Of a DNA stretch of 64,000 bases, positions 39,711 to 51,623 are shown piece after piece. Every line of letters starts with the position of its first letter. The first letter of the stretch is position 1. Location of the stretch: assembly GCA_013397435.1 (NCBI GenBank), contig VZRG01001528.1, positions 1 through 64,000 on the forward strand, given 5' to 3'. A model generated the notes under the pieces. That model worked only from the letters and a program-made list of their open reading frames with translations. It made no database searches and had not been told where the DNA came from. The position numbers and the translations under genes are program-made. The stretch comes from Erythrocercus mccallii. Lineage: Eukaryota; Chordata; Aves; Passeriformes; Dicruridae.

Positions 39711-42700
39711 GTAAGTATTTCTTCCTCCTGCCAACGAGCTCCTGGTGTTGGACTCGGAGGATGCTCCACTGTCGGAAGTGTGTGTGCTTCATAATACATA
39801 TGAACCTTTCCCTTTGTTCTTCCATTCACCCTGAGCAAAGGCTTGACTTTGAAATAAGAAAGAATAACTTCATAATCTGCTGTAGCATGTGCATACGCTA
39901 CACCCTGCGACATGGTGGGCACTTGGGAGACAGTCCCCTTTCTCTGAGGTGAAGTTGTACTTTGTTATTATTCTGGCTATCACTTCCCCTTTAAAGACTA
40001 AAATAGTTCTTGAAAGGATGCATCCCAGCCTAGCTGTTGTCAGATCGGGACTGCATGGCTATATTTTCCCTTAATACCTATGTTGTGGTTCTGGACTGAC
40101 ACTGTTCGTTTCTTTGATTCAAGAAGAGTTACAAAGAACACCTGTCAGCCCTGGAACAAGCACACTTGGATGTTTTGTGTGCGTGAGGTAGTCAGCCCTG
40201 AACTAAACTTGATTTTGCCCAAATTAGCACATGCTATGCTGAAGTCTGGGTGGCTGGTCTGTGCCAGGCAGTGGCTCGTGCTTGTTCCTACAAGGAATTC
40301 CCCACTCCTGACTGCTCCCACTCCTCTCTGCCTGTGGCACTGTGGTGTTGGTACGGCTGTCCTGAGAGAAGTAGGGTGGCTTTCACCTTGGGAATGGTGC
40401 CAAGTCCATCCCCACCATGACTTTATAAACGTTCCAATAAATCTTTCTTTATTGCTCTGTCTTTATAGTGACACGCAGTGGTGGCGTAAGACAGCAGAGG
40501 GTTATGAGAGCAGTGCTGTAGAAAACCATAACAATAAGAACACTAACAAGTCTAAAATATTTACTTATTGTACACTGAGAAAAATAAGGGAAAAGGCCAC
40601 TACTCTGTGCAGGACCAAGCTTGTTACGCACCATGGCAAGCTAGGCTGCTATTTCTAATGCTTGACAAGTTACAACATGTAAAAAACTTGTTACAGTATG
40701 TAACAGTTACATTTTTGTATTAGCTTCTCACAGAGCTCTCCTGTGTTGATGGTGGGAACCCTCAGTGGGGATTTCACTGCTTATTCCCAAGGTAGACATG
40801 CCTCAGCATGGGCAAAATATGCACTCAGGAGAGTTACAAGTCCCTTGCAAAATAATGGCATCGGAGGTGTGGGGTTACCCCTGTGTTCCAACATACAACA
40901 TCTAAATAGCTTCATCTTGACAGTGTTAATCTTGATGAATAATGAAGTGTGGTTTTGTTAATCTATGATGCTCTTCTTCCCTCCCTTACCTGCTGTGTAT
41001 TATACACATGCTGATCTGCTCCGAAGCTTCATGTAGTAATGCCTGCCAGCTGAAATACCCAATGTTCACCACTGGATAAAACACAGTGTCAAACAGAACA
41101 TTACAGACATTTATGTCCAAAAGGATGGTGCAGTAATATGGAGATGCCTAGTGAACATGGGGGATGGCATGGAGAACAGGCATCCCTCAGCAGTCTTCTG
41201 GAGGCCACATGTTTTCCAGGTGGCTTTGGCAGAGTCTCACACATTCCTGTTGAGAGGTCATTCCTGAGTGACATTGAAAGGGATAGGAAATGCTAAAAAT
41301 TATTCTGTGATCTGCAAGAACTCTGTGGCTTTTTAGTTGGGCAGGGCAGGCAAACCAAGCAAATAAGTCCCATTTATATATAGGAACTTGATAAATAGTG
41401 GTAATAGCCCTAGGATCAGGATTTGTGTTGCCCAGGGTTTTTGCATTTGCAAAAATGAACCTTGGTTGGGATGCCTCTTTAATTATATTGTCAGTACAGT
41501 ATGTACTTTTCTCTTAGGCTTTTTGCTTCCATCTGTTGCATATTCTCTGGGAAGTGTTACCATTTTATTACCTCTTTCTTTCCTTCCGAACGGAACGTGG
41601 ACCCGCAGCATGTGTTACAGAAAAAGGAAGAAAACTGGTAATAAAAGAACTGGAAAACTGCACTGCTTGTTAATTCCCCACCATGTACCCAAAGCAGTGA
41701 GCCCAATAACAGATGCTGCAAATAGCCGCTGCACTGCCTCCTCCTTTCTCTGTACTCTCCTTACTTCCATCTCCTGCTGTGAGAGTGCTGTTTTTCCCTC
41801 CAGGCTGGGCCTTAGCCCTCTTCCCACCCATGGTTTTGCTCTTCTCTCAGCCACATGCACATGGCAGGCTATACTGTCCCCAGGAGGTGGTGGCTGAGTG
41901 CATTGGGAAGCTGGGCGTGGATGGGGGAAAAGGGAGAGGCAGCAGATTTGTCTAGGTGGGATGGGAAGATGGGGGCTTGGACACAAAAGTATGGAGCAGA
42001 TGCCCCTACTGGGCTCTTCGGTCATTCTGGAAGGGCAGAAAGGCACCCACAGAAGCCAGACCTGGGCACACGGGTCTGTGACAGGTGTAGAAAGGTAATT
42101 TAATACAAGTTAGACTTCTTTCAAGTATTAGATCCATAAGGGAAGGGGAGTTATACAGACACCTTACTTCTTCTGTGAATAAAGGAAGCTCTGGACAGGA
42201 TGATGCCATGAATGTCAGTAAATGTATCAGTAATTTGAAATAAACTCCTGCTTCACTCTAACCAAAACTGAAAGAAATGGGAAGAAGTGGCTGGTTCTTT
42301 TCTGGTGCTTTTAGATAGGATTTACTCGCACCAAGACACAAAGCTGCAATAACTGGGTTTGTTGACCTGAGGCAGACTCCCAATTGACGACACATTACAG
42401 CCTTTCCATGGGCATCCATTTTCCATCCATCTTCACAGTATCACGGTTCTCCTTCCAGTTACATGTGGTACCTTCCTGGTCTTTGTCAAGGATTCTTCTC
42501 TTCTCTCAGGATTTCTCAAACTTAAGATCTTTTTTCCCCAGTGTGCCTTCCAGTCATTCCCCTCTCCTGTCCCAGGCAGCAGCTGTGGAACAGGAGATGA
42601 AAGTTTAACCCTACCCCACCCTCAGTTCTTTTCCTTGACTGTAAAAGCATGGCCCTTTCCTTGGTAATGGAGGAGGTAGCAGATTATCAACCAGCTATGC

Positions 42701-45073
42701 AAGGAAAATACTGAAGTTCAGCAGGAAGGAGTGCATGTGTTGCCTGTGGTTCACCAGGGACAAACTGTCTGCACACCTTGGAGCAGGAACACTGAGGGAG
42801 CTTGGTGTACTGCTCTAAGAGAGACAGGAAACAAAGGATGGAGCGGCACGGAGGGGCTGTGCTCATGCTCTCTTTAAAACAGTGAAGCTGGTAGAACTGT
42901 AAGCCAAAGGATTGGTCCAAAAGGTGACCAAAAGCTGAACTTTATCACGTCAGCTCAAAAATATGTATTACTCTTCCTACCCCCACATACGCTAATGACT
43001 GAAGTCACCCAGATTCCAACCTAAACATGAAATGACATCACCTATAACTTACCTTTTCCCTTCCCTCAAAGAAAACATTATAAATGTAGCTTAATTGAGG
43101 AAGTAGGCCAGAGGAGACTTCACCTTTTTATCCTGGGACCGTCGATGGGCTGTACCTATCTCCTCTCTCACCAGCTGTTATGCAAGACTCAAACACTCAG
43201 CAATACCAAGTGCTTCTTCAGGAAATTCAAAAAGCAAGCTTGTGCTTGTGATCATACTTTCAGTGCTACTTAGTCATCTCACAATTTAATGCATTTGTCA
43301 ATGGCTGTATTATTCATACTTAAAGTATTACTGGTGTCTGCTTCCGCAGTCAGTGTCTTTATCACCAGCATCCCAAGAACCTGCATTTCTGTTGCTCAAT
43401 AAGTGACACTTTTGCATCTGGCTGTGAGATTTATTGAACATGACTGGATTTCTGCTCTGGCCATGAGAGTCCACTGAATGCAGCCAGACTTAGTGTGTCA
43501 CACTGTTTGAGAATTGGTCACCATAGGAGTTCTTATTGAACGTGACTGGACTGATGACCTGGACTCAGGGCAGCCCATGGATTTTTAAGTGTCCCTAAGG
43601 AACCTCTTACTGCTCACACTTAGTGATGGAGCACCTGAAAGATGACAAGCTTCAGCACTTTCAGTTTGAGAAACCTGCAGGATCCAGAAGATAAGAGACA
43701 TGTTTATCCTCAACAAATGATGCCCATCCTTGTGGCTCTTTTCCTTTCCCTACACATGGATGGTCATCACAGGACTTGTTGTTTGGAACCTGTAAGCAGA
43801 ATGTTGAAAATCTAAAATTTACAGGCTGGTGGTTGAGTCTGTACCCTCTCCAGGGCCAAGGATGCAGAGATTTTGCATTCAAAAGATTCTTAGTACTTTT
43901 AAAAAATGCTTTTTCTTTACAAGACTTTCTGCTGGAAAATGTGCCAAATCATCTGTGCAGGATGAGGGGCAGTAAATAAGCTGTCAAGCTGAATGGCTGT
44001 CATCATAGTTGTTAGATATTTTTATTGGCTGATATAATTTAGATTATGATTTAGTCTGCCTGTTTTCTCTCCTTTTTAGTTCTTCTTCCAAAAATACTTT
44101 CTCTGTCTCAGGTGGAGGCTTTGCTAAGGTGTCTTCCAAATTGCATCAGTTCTAAGAGATAGTACAATAATGGTGCAATTGACTGCTTAGAAGTACAAGA
44201 ACTGGGCAACATCCACAGCAAACATCAGTATTTTGTGAAGAGAATTTGAGGTTTTATTATGTATTTGAAGTTAAAATTAGTTGTTAAATTTGGTTTTGGT
44301 AAGATTTTTTGGAAGAGTAGTAAAAACAAGGTCTTTACATGAAAAAAATATACTTAGAGTGAGACCTGAAATTTTTCATGTCTCTAGAAGTATGGGACGT
44401 TTGGGGGGTTTGTTCTAAGAGCTATGTATTTCTTTTGGTTTTGTATTAAACTAATTTGGAACAAAAGAGAGAGTGACCAGTTAAACTTATTAATCTGGTT
44501 AATATCAACACTTGAAAGAAACAACTGGATGGAAAATGGACTTTTTTAACTGTATGCATGTATATATTTTTAAGGCAACTAACAAAATATTATCTTTAGT
44601 AGGGGAAGCTTATCATTCTAAGAAGTAATTCCTCTCTTTCATCTGTCTTTAAAAGAGAACCCAGATTACTTCTGTCATCTGTTTTCTTTCTTTGAATTAC
44701 CATGTGTGAACTGCACATCTCATTCACTCCCTTCTTGGCAGCAAATATCTACTGCAGACAGCACTACCTCTTCCTCTCATTTCTTTCAAGCTATATTAAT
44801 AGACAGAACACCTGTAGTATGTTATAAAATTCCAGTGTGTCATATTTCCATGTGATAGGATACTTCCTCTATGATTTGTAAATCAGGGTAAAAGAAAATA
44901 TAAATTTGGACGTCCTGAATCTCTTTTCCCTCTTTTTTGTTTCATAAGTTATTCTTCTGTATTTTGAAATAATTACATAGCTTCTGAGTGGTTAAATGAG
45001 CAGCTAAAACTCTACCAGTTCATCCTCTGTCAGAAACTTGGAAGCAACCCTAACCTGTTTTCCCTCTTTAAAG
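39711..45073 (+). other. SLC22A23: SLC22A23 intron between the TM5-TM6 and PESLRWL exons
   Basis: A GT-AG intron of about 5.4 kb, from GTAAGT to TCTTTAAAG. The only internal structure I could see is a repeated 18-base word at 43431 and 43533. Open frames such as the 192-codon one at 40080-40658 have no family resemblance and no conserved-looking composition; I regard them as chance. No mobile element was recognised. Confidence 0.85.
43431..43550 (+). repeat. Spaced direct repeat, 18-bp word
   Basis: TTATTGAACATGACTGGA at 43431-43448 recurs with one change (A to G) at 43533-43550, a period of 102 bases. The material between and after the copies shows only patchy similarity. This may be a decayed tandem duplication of about 100 bp. 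Confidence 0.6.
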
Positions 45074-45201
45074 TATTTTCCCAGAATCTCTTCGGTGGTT
45101 GATGGCTACACAACAGTTTGAGGCATCCAAGGAACTGATCCTTCAGTTCACACACAAGAACAGGATGAACACAGAAAGCGACATCAAAGGAGTGGTGCCT
45201 G
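45074..45201 (+). CDS. SLC22A23: SLC22A23 coding exon: SLC22 signature FPESLRWL and start of central loop (probably exon 5)
   Basis: A 128-nt exon. The acceptor is CCCTCTTTAAAG and the donor GTGAGT starts at 45202. One base completes the Val codon from the previous exon, 42 codons follow, and the final G joins AG of the next exon to make Glu. The peptide opens with IFPESLRWLMATQQFEASKE. FPESLRWL is the SLC22 form of the conserved Pro-Glu-Ser-x-Arg-Trp-Leu sequence that follows TM6 at the membrane face. The rest (LILQFTHKNRMNTESDIKGV) starts the cytoplasmic loop between TM6 and TM7 and is hydrophilic. The exon is short, is open only in this frame, and fits both neighbours in phase. A minus-strand open frame across it (45030-45260) is a shadow. 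Confidence 0.95.
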
Positions 45202-45305
45202 GTGAGTTGGACAGAAAACTGCAAATCCCCCAGCTCTTCTTTAAAGGCTGCACGTAGCATTACTACGCAGAATTAAATTTTCTATTTATTGCCTGTAAAT
45301 CGTCT

Positions 45306-45338
45306 CATTCATTCATTCATTCATTCATTCGTTCATTC
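45306..45338 (+). repeat. (ATTC)n microsatellite
   Basis: About eight copies of the four-base unit ATTC, with one A-to-G interruption near the 3' end, just downstream of the 45074-45201 exon. It is a simple tandem repeat and probably variable in length between individuals. No function is implied. Confidence 0.95.
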
Positions 45339-47639
45339 TGCTTTTCTTGAAAATCCATTCCAATCCTCCAGCACTGTGTTAAAAACTACATGGCCTGTTG
45401 AACAGTCCTAGTAATTATAGTCTTGTCTTGCAGTGCCATGTGTCTTTAGAGACATCTCTTGAAGAATTTTACCACGGCTACAAGAGTGCGTCTTCAGCTC
45501 TGTGTGCCTCTGGAAACTGTGTTTTAAGGAAGCTGCTTGCTGGGATCCTGCCCATCACCCAACACTTACTCTGTTGGTTTGGAGAAGCAGCAGCACTCAA
45601 GCCCCCCTATTCTAAAGTGCCAGCACCATGGGAAGCTTAAACCACATTAGAGTTTCTCTTTAAAGCTTTGCTCCAAGAGCTGTTTTGCTTTCCTCTCCTG
45701 CATCATCTGAGTGATGCTGCTTTAGGGATGGAGGGTTGCTGCAATAGACAGTGGTAGGGTGCAGTTTTTGCTTGAGAGTCTAAAGTATCAATTCCTTGGT
45801 TTACTGATGCTTTTAGAAAGAGTTGGCTCCCCTCATCATCAAAGTTGTCACTGAAATAGCCAAGATCCTGTCTTGCAGGTTGTTGTGCAGAAGAGACTCT
45901 GTGCATGTGTGTGTGTGTTTGTCTAATTACAACAAAGGCAAAGAGCTTCTGGATCTTTATCTCATCAGTGTACCTGTCAGATTTGGCTCAGGCTCCTCTT
46001 TTCCTTCTCACAGGCTTGATTCTGCCCATAAATACCCATTTTGCCCTGTCATTTGCAGTCTGTATCAGACCACACACTTGTCAGAAAATGGTGGAAACAT
46101 TTCCCCCACTTTTCCGAGTGCTCTGACCCCAGGGGCTGCAGGGGAATCTCAGCCAGTAGCTCTGCCAGTGGGTAGAAGTGGTGCTTCTGCACTTGTCTGA
46201 TCCTTGTCAAAGGTCTCTGGGGTAACTGTAGTTTCCATCAGACTGTGTTAAAGGCATCAGTCAGCACTGGAACAGGCTTAATCCAGCATAGAAAATTGTC
46301 AACGTTAACATCAGTGCCTAATCATCCATCAGTGAGGGATGAAAGGCCCAGTTCAGGATCTCTGGGTATACATACCCAGGTCATTGGTGAGATTTTTGGT
46401 GCAGTTGGCACACTGGTGTCAATTGGCTGTCTTGCATGCAATTGTGTCTCTGGGGTTACAGTTCCTGGATCTGCATCACTCAACATGGCTTTGCAGTGTA
46501 AATGCCATTTCTCTGGTAAAGTTCTCAAAAGCATTGGGAGTGTGTGAGCCATCATTAACCTGTTGATCTGCATCTCCCCCATCTCATTTTTGCAGGTTTT
46601 CCTTAGAATAAATGATGGATCTTGAGAAATGATCCCTGAGCCAACAATTGGCCTTGGAGTTTGCCAACTGGTTCCTAAATTTGGCTTTTGTCAGTCAGCT
46701 TCTTGAATTTGCTGAAATCAAATGTATTTTAGGGGAAAGAAAAAACAAATTACCTGAGTTTCCTTTAAGGAAAATAATAATGACACAACTGTGTTCTGGA
46801 GGTATTTGTTTAAGCCATGTATAATGATATTGCCTATGGAGGAATGCTAAATGTCAAAATGGCTTTTATGACTATTATTTGTGACTGATTACTTTTCTCA
46901 GCAGTTTCATGGTAGGAGAAACACTCCTGTTTAAGGGGGGGTGAAAAAAAAAGCATTATTTCACATTTTTATACTGTGGATCCTCTGACTGCAAATACAT
47001 TTAGATATAGCAGTTGTCAGTACAACACCATTTGCAATTTATAAATTATTCAGAACATGGTCATTTCTGCCTCCTCGTTGATGATGAGGTTGTTGGGGTT
47101 TTTTTATTATTTCTTCCCTCACTTTTTCTCTTTAAACTCTTTCTGCAGCCCCACACTTAAAGGCTTTTCTGATGCAGCCCTGGAGAGAAGCTGCATTTCT
47201 GTAGGAAGAGTAAGAGAGGACCAGTATCAAAAGAATTAAATATAAGATTAACTACAAACTACTGAAGGATGGACCACCTCTCTCATTCTGGGTGCATGGG
47301 GGTGTTGATGGTCTAAGTGAGGACAGAAGAATAGTAGGATTCTTGAATTAAGAGCATGATCAAGCGGCAGGCCTTGTATCTTGCAGTGGGTCAGGAAGGA
47401 GGAGGAACCCTTTCTCTGCTCTTGTGTGCTGTAATAAAACGTGCCCGTAGTTGCTCTGGCATGGAATGGGTGAAAAACTGGTACTTGTCTGGGAGAAAGG
47501 ATGCCATTGAGCCTGATGCAGATATCCCTTGTTGCCCCTTGATTCCATTGTTGAGCTTTCCTATCTGCGTGGAGGGACTTTTGTTTGTGATTTTGTTTTA
47601 TTCTTTGTTTTCTATCTGAAAGGGCTGGAAACTGTTTTG

Positions 47640-47860
47640 CTCTAGTTAGGGGCCATTGTGTTTCTGTTTATTATTCCTTGCTGCATTGTTGTAACAGCCT
47701 CCTGTGATTGAATTACTCCCAATGCATTTAAATGATAAACTGCTCACTTGCAGTCCCTTCCAGCTGAAAATCCCGCTGTAACTTTACTCATACGTACCAG
47801 TCAAATTAGCGTATCCGATATAACAGATCATTATAGGAGTTAGAGGAATTTCATATGTAC
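47640..47860. promoter_or_regulatory. Possible conserved non-coding block (SOX/FOX/POU-like motifs)
   Basis: The block contains a SOX-type CCATTGTG (47653-47660), a FOX-type TGTTTAT (47665-47671), an octamer-like ATGCATTTAAAT (47722-47733) and isolated CpGs in TACGTACC and GCGTATCCGAT. It is non-repetitive and unlike the surrounding intron. Conservation is inferred from appearance only. Confidence 0.2.
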
Positions 47861-50579
47861 CTATTTTGGCACTTGGTGTGAGTTCCATAGCAAAAAGAAG
47901 CAGCGTTCAAGAGGACAAAGTATTTCTGAAATGCAAGAAAATTCAATTTTGAATTGCTCTCCAGGCAATGAGCAGGCCAATTTTCCTTTCCGAAGAATCA
48001 CACCATTTCCACTGCCTGCTGAAAGTTTTTGCTTGTCCATTTGGCTACACTGCCTGTAGTGGAGAGTGCCACTAACCATCTGTAGGGTCTGTTTGCTCCA
48101 TGGGGAGGTGGCCCACGTGTGAGGTGGGAGGGGAAAAAAAGGAAGCAAAATTTATCTGCTGGTTTTGATAGTCTTTGTGTGGGAGTGGTTGCCAGTGCTC
48201 TCCTGGGAGATGTCTCCAAGTCCAGACAGTGATGCAGCTGCAGCATCCAGCAGCTGCTGTAACAACCCATGCCAGGAGAAAATGCGGGTGGGCAGCTGAT
48301 GGGCAGTGCCCAGCCAGCAAGGTGGAGTGGGAGTGTGCTTACATGGGAAACAAAGTGAGACAAGGAATGTCGGTAGGAGTCTAGAGTGTTGTAAATTTAC
48401 ATTGCCCTTATCTTCAGTAGCTTGTCCCAGGGCTGACGTTGGTTGCATTAAGGGACCTTTTTCCTCAGCACCTTTACGTGACTTTATTTTTGAGTGCGTG
48501 GTGTACCTTGTGATTTTGGGCAGGAATAATTTGCCTTCATAATGAGATTTTTGGGTTTATGTGGTTGCGTTTTCTTCTTAAATGCTTAAGAAACATAGAT
48601 GAATTAGACCTGGTTAAATTACCCCTAGTGTGTTTTGACTCAAAATTTCACCAGTTGGCTTCAAACTTTACCCTCTTTTAGAAATAAAAGTTTAAATCTG
48701 TTTTTGCATCAACGATACTATTTTTATTCAACTGTGTATTGAAATGTCCTTTTTAAAACAGGCTTGCTGAATTTTGTTGACAAATGTTTCAAAACATTAC
48801 ACAAAAAAGCTTCAATCATGAGCAAAGTAAATATTTTGGTAATATGAATTCAGTACAGATTTTTCACTACCAGTTTCTCCAGAAACTTCACCATCTCTTC
48901 CTTGATCCCCTGCAGAACAAGAACCAAACATATATTTCAGGGCAGCTGCAGGACAGTCATTTTGACCTTAGTGACATAAATGGTAAGGAAGTAAAAAGAT
49001 TGTTTAACAAACAGGAGGAAAGAATGTTTAGGGGAATTGAAAATCCTAAAGCACCAACCATCCTTACACCTTTTGAAGGTGTGTTACGCTTTATGTGGCT
49101 TCCATTATTTTTATAGAATGCATTCTTTTTCTTCATGTGGAGTTGAAGGATCTGTTTGTTGCCTGGAACAGATTGTCTGCTGCAAGCTGACCTTGGCTGC
49201 ACCAGCACCCAGCCCTGCCGTGTTTGGGTGTCCCAGGAAATGCTCCACTTGAGACACTGCTGTATCAGCAGCCACCCAAGTGTCCCACGTGATGCGTCCA
49301 TGGAAACCCATCCCTGTTGGTTCTCTTTGGCTTCCCCTGTGTGGGGAGACATTTCAGGTGTTCCTTAATGTGAAAATAACTGCTTGGCCAGGCTGAAAAA
49401 CAAGGCTCCCTTTTTGCTCATCTCTGGATGGAAACACAAACCAGTGGTGCTCCTGTGGGCAGAGAGGCTATAGCGGTTCCTTCCCAAAATTCCCTTCTAA
49501 GCTTAGAGAAATAACATTGATGTAATCACAAAAGGTGGACAGCACAGGTGAGCCGCCCAAATAGCTGCCAGTACTTTAGCATGCAGGACACAGCATGGAG
49601 AAGATGAAGGGGCATGGTGGTGATAAGTACTCTGTGTGTATGTGTGTGGATTGCAGTTAGGGAAGCTGTGGTTTTCAAAGAGTTTCCCTCTGAAGAAAAT
49701 AAATTAATTATCTTTCACCATTCTTGCTGCTGAACAACATGCTGCCATTACTTTTCTTTGAACATAAACTATTTTTCTGTTTTGTATTGCTATATATACT
49801 TCCCTAAGCATGAGGCTTGAATCTATGTAATTATATGCATTTTCCTTTTCCACTGGCTAAATAGCAGAGGGAAGGATGAAAATGCCTTGTGTCTGGAAGT
49901 CACTCTTCCCCTATAAAGCTTTACTCATAACCTTAGACCATCACACCTATCACTATACTATTGGTATAAAACTTGTGATAGATGAAGAGTGTATTAGCTG
50001 GAGAAGAAAAGCAAGATTCCTGGCTCCATAATAGAGGTGATTCCATGTGATAGTGAAGTACAAACCTGCCAGATGTCCTCCTTTGCCAGATCCAGTTTCT
50101 TGGGTATTTAATGGTGCTAAACTTAAATGTTCCATGCAGCTCACAGAGGGTCGTCAGGTAAATGTGGGAAATGTAGTTAAAACAGTTCAAGGTGCTGCTT
50201 GAAGACTGTGTGTCAGAGAGAAATTTCTATCTCAATATTAAAAAAAAAAAATACCCAGCCAGTGATTTCTGTTGTCCTCTTGTATATTAAATCATTTCCA
50301 GGAGGGTCTGGATTTCTCCTGCTGGGCCCCTGTTGTCCAGCAGTAGGAATTGGTGGAGTTTGTGCAACTCTTTGAGGATGTGCTGAAGATGATAGTGATT
50401 AACAAGAATAAAACTGGTCAGTTAGGTCCTCTTCTCCTAGCTGGGTCTACAGTAATGAAAGAGGAGAACCCATGCATGCCCTGACTGTATCCTTAGCAGG
50501 GGTAGTAGTGATATCTGACAGTGTCAGCTTTTGGAGGGATCACGAGGAAAAGGGTGCACTCTACTGAGAATGTGCCTTT

Positions 50580-51150
50580 TGATGCCACTGGGAAAAGCCA
50601 AATATGCTAGAAAATTTAAAGGGGGAGGGGAAAAAAGAAAGAAAGAAGAGGGAGCTGTCAGCCTCTATTTCAGTTGGAATGACTCTCTCTCACTAGCTGA
50701 ATCCTCTGCAGACTCTGGCTGGCTGCACTCCAGCCTGTTGATTTGTACCCTGCTGGCACACTGGCTCTTTGTGCACAGTGCTACCCATCCTCCCAGAGGA
50801 GCCAGCTTTACAGGGCAGGAATCTAGCCATGTGCAGAGGGCTGGCAGCAAGCCCTGGTGCTGCCAGCATTTCCCCAGCCCACGGGCACCAGAGGAGAGAG
50901 GACTGGTGAGTCTGGTTGTGGATGTGAGGGGTAGGAGGGGAGACCTCGAGAACCAAGTGGAAGTGGAGAGAGCAGTAAGAGGAGATCAGTGACCAGAGAA
51001 GAGAGGAAATAAGAGACTTTAAAAAGTTGTGGGAGCAAAGAATAAAGATCATTGGAGGGGACTTAGAGAGGCAAGGGCAACAAGGGACTTGGGGTAAGCA
51101 ATGGAGGAAGAACATTCTGTAGAGGAAGAACAGAGGAAAGCTAGAGCGTA
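50580..51150 (+). repeat. Purine-biased plus-strand region
   Basis: Two stretches, about 50610-50650 and 50905-51150, are dominated by A and G on the plus strand (GGAGGGGAAAAAAGAAAGAA and many GAGAGG/AGGAAG words). Long purine strands can form H-DNA. The bias removes minus-strand stop codons and explains the 231-codon minus-strand open frame that covers the region. Confidence 0.6.
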
Positions 51151-51587
51151 TGGAGACCAAAGGGGCTGCAATCATTTGCTCCTTCCTCCTTCCAGAGCAA
51201 GCTGTCAAGCCCAAGGATTCAGTCTCAGAACTTTTTTTTGCAAAATCCACTCCTAAAATGTTTGCTTCACCCCTCCCTGCTGCCCAACTCACTTGCTCAG
51301 CTTGCTGAGGTTCCCTCCATAGCTCCCACAGCAGAGAGCAGCAATGCATGTGTGGGTACCTGCAACCTCCTGATGGCCACAGCTCCACACAAGGACATTG
51401 GAGGTGCTCTTCATGTTGTTGTTGGTTTTATTTTTAACACTGGTTAGAAGAATGTAAGCATTGACAAGTTGTGCTCTGAGAAATACAAGAAGTCAGGTTG
51501 CCTGGGCAACCCCTGCTTGGCCTCCTGGCATGAAGGCATGATGATACAGCCTTTAATAACATGATTACAACCTATTTTTTCCACAGG

Positions 51588-51623
51588 GCATAGGATGGAC
51601 GAATCAGTGCATAGGATGGACGA
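51588..51623 (+). repeat. 21-bp tandem duplication
   Basis: GCATAGGATGGACGA occurs at 51588 and again at 51609, two copies with a 21-bp period. It is a local duplication of no known function. Confidence 0.85.

Noticed and set aside
40080..40658. 192-codon plus-strand open frame just downstream of the TM5-TM6 exon
   Set aside because: It lies inside an intron demanded by phase continuity between two strong exons, and the peptide resembles nothing known.
50693..51388. 231-codon minus-strand open frame
   Set aside because: It lies over a purine-biased plus strand that depletes minus-strand stops. The peptide has no domain, and composition drifts with the underlying tract.
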